DNA of 8,053 nucleotides from an uncultured Actinomycetes bacterium. GTDB taxonomy: Bacteria > Actinomycetota > Actinomycetes > Nanopelagicales > Nanopelagicaceae. The position numbers and the translations under genes were made by a program. Shown here piece after piece: positions 6,585-8,053 of this stretch (position 1 is the stretch's first letter; every line of letters starts with the position of its first letter). The DNA lies in NCBI GenBank assembly GCA_937860175.1, contig CALMBJ010000222.1:1-8053 (forward strand). Direction: 5' to 3'. The notes under the pieces are model-generated. The model did not search any database and was not told the DNA's origin. It saw nothing but the letters and a program-made list of their open reading frames with translations.

Positions 6585-6667
6585 TCAGAGGCGATATCTG
6601 TACACACACCCCTGTGGAGCAAAGTATTTCTTTGAATACCACATCGTGAGATTCTCTTTTGGGAAAT

Positions 6668-6695
6668 AAAAAACCCGCCACATAAGTGACGGGTT
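6668..6695 (-). terminator. Rho-independent terminator after rplI
   Basis: On the minus strand AACCCGTCAC pairs with GTGGCGGGTT (10 base pairs including one G-T wobble) around a TTAT loop, followed directly by a T-run that continues TTATTT. It begins 15 bases after the rplI stop and ends the ssb-rpsR-rplI transcript. The opposite strand also has a T-rich tail (TTCTTTAATTTT), so it could work in both directions, but no plus-strand gene leads into it. Confidence 0.93.
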
Positions 6696-6710
6696 CTTTA
6701 ATTTTCGAGC

Positions 6711-7160
6711 TTACTTGTCAGCTACAACGCTTACTGAAACCTTTGCAACAACGTTGTGACCTAGAGAGATCTTTACATCGTGGTTACCAAGCTTCTTGAT
6801 GTGGCCCTTCGTAGCGATCGCGTGACGATCGATATCTAGACCGGTTGCTGCCTTGATTGCTGATGCAACATCTTTGTCAGTTACTGAACCAAAGAGTGCG
6901 CCCTTAGCGCCAACCTTTGCCTTAGCAACTACTGATGCGCCTTCAAGCTTTGCCTTGATCTCCTTGGCGTGATCGATATCGCGAACCTCGCGTGCTGAAC
7001 GCGCGCGACGAATGCTTTCGATCTGCTTTTCTCCGCCTAGTGACCATGCGATTGCGTTTCCGCGTGGCAACAGGAAGTTGCGAGCGAATCCATCTTTAAC
7101 AGTTACAACATCTCCTGCAGCGCCTAGGCCTGCAACTTCACGGGTAAGGATTAGTTTCAT
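6711..7160 (-). CDS. rplI: 50S ribosomal protein L9 (bL9)
   Basis: Large-subunit ribosomal protein that binds 23S rRNA near the L1 stalk and helps hold reading frame. The 149-residue length is standard. The L9 signature is clear at residues 11-36: GLGAAGDVVTVKDGFARNFL followed by LPRGNA. The long connecting helix spans about 43-75, and the C-terminal domain has the typical LFGSVT at 89-94 and ISLG at 131-134. A good Shine-Dalgarno AAGGAG (7169-7174) is 8 bases before the ATG and overlaps the rpsR stop codon, so translation is probably coupled to rpsR. Last gene of the transcript, followed closely by an intrinsic terminator. Confidence 0.98.
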   Translation of the reverse strand: MKLILTREVAGLGAAGDVVTVKDGFARNFLLPRGNAIAWSLGGEKQIESIRRARSAREVRDIDHAKEIKAKLEGASVVAKAKVGAKGALFGSVTDKDVASAIKAATGLDIDRHAIATKGHIKKLGNHDVKISLGHNVVAKVSVSVVADK

Positions 7161-7172
7161 TGTCTATTCTCC

Positions 7173-7460
7173 TTATCGCGCTGATGATGTGTAAGGAAGT
7201 AGTGCTACTTCACGGCTGTTCTTTACCGCGGTTGCGATTGAACGCTGGTGCTGTGTGCATGCACCTGTAACGCGGCGAGCGCGGATCTTGCCGCGATCAG
7301 AAATGTACTTGCGAAGGGTTGCAATATCTTTGTAATCGATAAATGTGACCTTCTGCTGGCAGAAGCTGCAAGGCTTCTTCTTAAACTTCTTGTTTAAGGC
7401 TGCAGCTTTTGCATTCTTATTCTTAGGCTCGCGTAGAGCCTTGTTATTTCTTGCTCCCAT
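7173..7460 (-). CDS. rpsR: 30S ribosomal protein S18 (bS18), zinc-binding type
   Basis: Small-subunit protein that pairs with S6 on the platform of the 30S subunit. The 95-residue sequence has a basic N-terminus, then KPCSFCQQK (29-37), [27 protein letters not shown] (40-66) and the usual end LLPYTSSAR. Cysteines C31 and C34 with C68 and H71 (ACTQHQR) form a likely four-ligand zinc site, as in the C+ S18 of mycobacteria. Actinobacteria with C+ S18 often also have a zinc-free paralogue elsewhere, made under zinc starvation; none is in this window. Shine-Dalgarno AAAAGGAG (7468-7475) sits 7 bases before the ATG. A perfect hairpin lies just upstream in the 67-base gap after ssb. Confidence 0.98.
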   Translation of the reverse strand: MGARNNKALREPKNKNAKAAALNKKFKKKPCSFCQQKVTFIDYKDIATLRKYISDRGKIRARRVTGACTQHQRSIATAVKNSREVALLPYTSSAR

Positions 7461-7480
7461 TATGGTGCTCCTTTTCGGGC

Positions 7481-7500
7481 CCTAGTTCTTTCGAACTAGG
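7481..7500 (-). other. Perfect 8-bp hairpin with GAAA loop in the ssb-rpsR spacer
   Basis: On the minus strand CCTAGTTC and GAACTAGG form an 8-base-pair perfect stem closed by a GAAA (GNRA-type) tetraloop. It is followed by GCCCGAAAAGGAG, so the stem ends 5 bases before the rpsR Shine-Dalgarno sequence, and there is no U-run. It is thus a structured intercistronic RNA element rather than an intrinsic terminator. Possible roles are transcript processing, mRNA stability or control of rpsR translation. These roles are inferred. Confidence 0.65.
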
Positions 7501-7527
7501 AATGGATGGACGGTTGATTAATTAGGT

Positions 7528-8031
7528 TTAGAACGGTGGCTCGTCAGTTGTGGATGTTCCCCATCCACCACCTGCTGGCGCAGAGGATGATGCTGCAGCC
7601 CATGGGTCTTCGTTAAATGAATCCGCTGCAGCTGGTGCAGAGTATCCACCGGCTCCGCCTGCACGCTGGGCCTTTGTGACCTTAGCTGTTGCATTGCGTA
7701 GTGATGGACCAACTTCATCTACTTCTACCTCAAAGACGGTGCGCTTTTCGCCCTCTTTAGTTTCATATGAACGCTGCTTGAGACGACCAGAAAGGATGAC
7801 GCGCATTCCCTTTGTCAGTGACTCTGCAACATTTTCAGCTGCTTGACGCCAGATCTGACACTGAAGGAAAAGGCTCTCGCCATCTTTCCATTCATTGGTT
7901 TGCTTATCTAAATAGCGTGGTGTTGATGCAACGCGAAACTTTGCAACGGCCGCACCTGATGGTGTGAAACGTAGCTCTGGATCGTCAACTAAGTTGCCGA
8001 TCATTGTGATTGTTGTATCTCCTGCTGCCAT
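7528..8031 (-). CDS. ssb: Single-stranded DNA-binding protein
   Basis: Coats single-stranded DNA during replication, repair and recombination and recruits partner proteins. The 167-residue protein has an N-terminal OB fold (about 1-112) with the typical [20 protein letters not shown] (7-26) and VAKFRVAST (29-37), aromatic W61 in [18 protein letters not shown], and [13 protein letters not shown] (78-90). A flexible linker rich in G, A and S (about 113-160) leads to the acidic tip DEPPF, the protein-interaction tail. This tail form is typical of actinobacteria. GAGGA (8038-8042) 6 bases before the ATG is a good ribosome binding site. The usual neighbour rpsF would start the operon outside the right edge. 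rpsR follows after 67 bases. Confidence 0.98.
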   Translation of the reverse strand: MAAGDTTITMIGNLVDDPELRFTPSGAAVAKFRVASTPRYLDKQTNEWKDGESLFLQCQIWRQAAENVAESLTKGMRVILSGRLKQRSYETKEGEKRTVFEVEVDEVGPSLRNATAKVTKAQRAGGAGGYSAPAAADSFNEDPWAAASSSAPAGGGWGTSTTDEPPF

Positions 8032-8053
8032 TTTATTTCCTCATCTCTTATCT

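Larger units (their letters stand above)
6363..6667. other. Non-coding region between rplI terminator and dnaB
   Basis: This stretch of about 300 bases has no credible gene. Open frames on the minus strand here give low-complexity peptides without family features and run across the DnaA boxes. It holds, from the dnaB side: the ribosome binding site, a 9-base direct repeat, the DnaA-box cluster, two hairpins, and an overlapping pair of small inverted repeats (6620-6634 CAAAG/CTTTG and 6624-6639 GTATT/AATAC). The dnaB promoter must lie here because the rplI transcript is terminated upstream, but no promoter with convincing -35 and -10 boxes stands out. Confidence 0.75.

Noticed and set aside
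6371..6681. Two overlapping minus-strand open frames of about 83 residues
   Set aside because: They run across the DnaA boxes, repeats and hairpins, show no family features, and lack ribosome binding sites.
6363..6710. Calling the DnaA-box region the chromosomal origin oriC
   Set aside because: No dnaA or dnaN in view, no strongly AT-rich unwinding stretch next to the boxes, and rplI and dnaB on either side point the same way. Kept as a regulatory cluster with origin as a lesser possibility.
7550..7846. Plus-strand open frame of 98 residues opposite ssb
   Set aside because: Shadow of the ssb frame; proline/alanine-rich composition comes from the antisense of the SSB linker.

Overview
The window looks like a piece of an actinobacterial chromosome of moderate GC (roughly 45-50% by eye), most likely one of the small-genome, low-GC freshwater Actinobacteria (Nanopelagicales/acI-like). 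The lineage call rests on protein features: a single-stranded DNA-binding protein ending in DEPPF, a dCTP deaminase closely resembling the bifunctional mycobacterial DCD:DUT, an S18 with the mycobacterial-type C-x2-C plus C-x2-H set, a long FadE5-like acyl-CoA dehydrogenase, and the gene order ssb-rpsR-rplI...dnaB, which is the usual actinobacterial arrangement. The genus is an inference. No mobile element, CRISPR array, tRNA or rRNA was seen.

Layout. Positions 1-2056 carry a minus-strand run dcd, lemA, htpX (htpX runs off the left edge), with gaps of 43 and 10 bases. A short 85-base divergent region (2057-2141) separates it from a plus-strand pair: a FadE5-like acyl-CoA dehydrogenase (2142-3965) and a ten-helix DMT/EamA-family transporter (3988-4908). 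The transporter meets dnaB tail to tail, and their stop codons share a TTAA at 4905-4908. From dnaB (4905-6362) to the right edge all genes are on the minus strand: ssb, rpsR, rplI, a strong rho-independent terminator, a 348-base gap, then dnaB. The start of ssb lies 22 bases from the right edge, where rpsF would be expected just outside the window.

How the genes work together. The right half is a replication and translation block: SSB coats single-stranded DNA, DnaB is the replicative helicase, S18 and L9 are ribosomal proteins. dcd supplies dUMP for dTTP synthesis, so it also serves replication. LemA and HtpX form a membrane pair, HtpX being a zinc protease for membrane-protein quality control. 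The acyl-CoA dehydrogenase is a fatty-acid (or related acyl-CoA) oxidation enzyme, and its transporter neighbour has no obvious link to it.

The most interesting stretch is the non-coding gap between rplI and dnaB. It holds a cluster of DnaA-box-like 9-mers (two exact TTATNCACA sites plus several near matches, mostly in one orientation, three of them exactly 12 bases apart), two hairpins, and a spaced 9-base direct repeat next to the dnaB start. This could be a DnaA-controlled dnaB promoter, a DnaA-titration site, or less likely an origin. The rest is ordinary housekeeping sequence with some points about translation starts and RNA hairpins; no clearly new multi-gene system was found.
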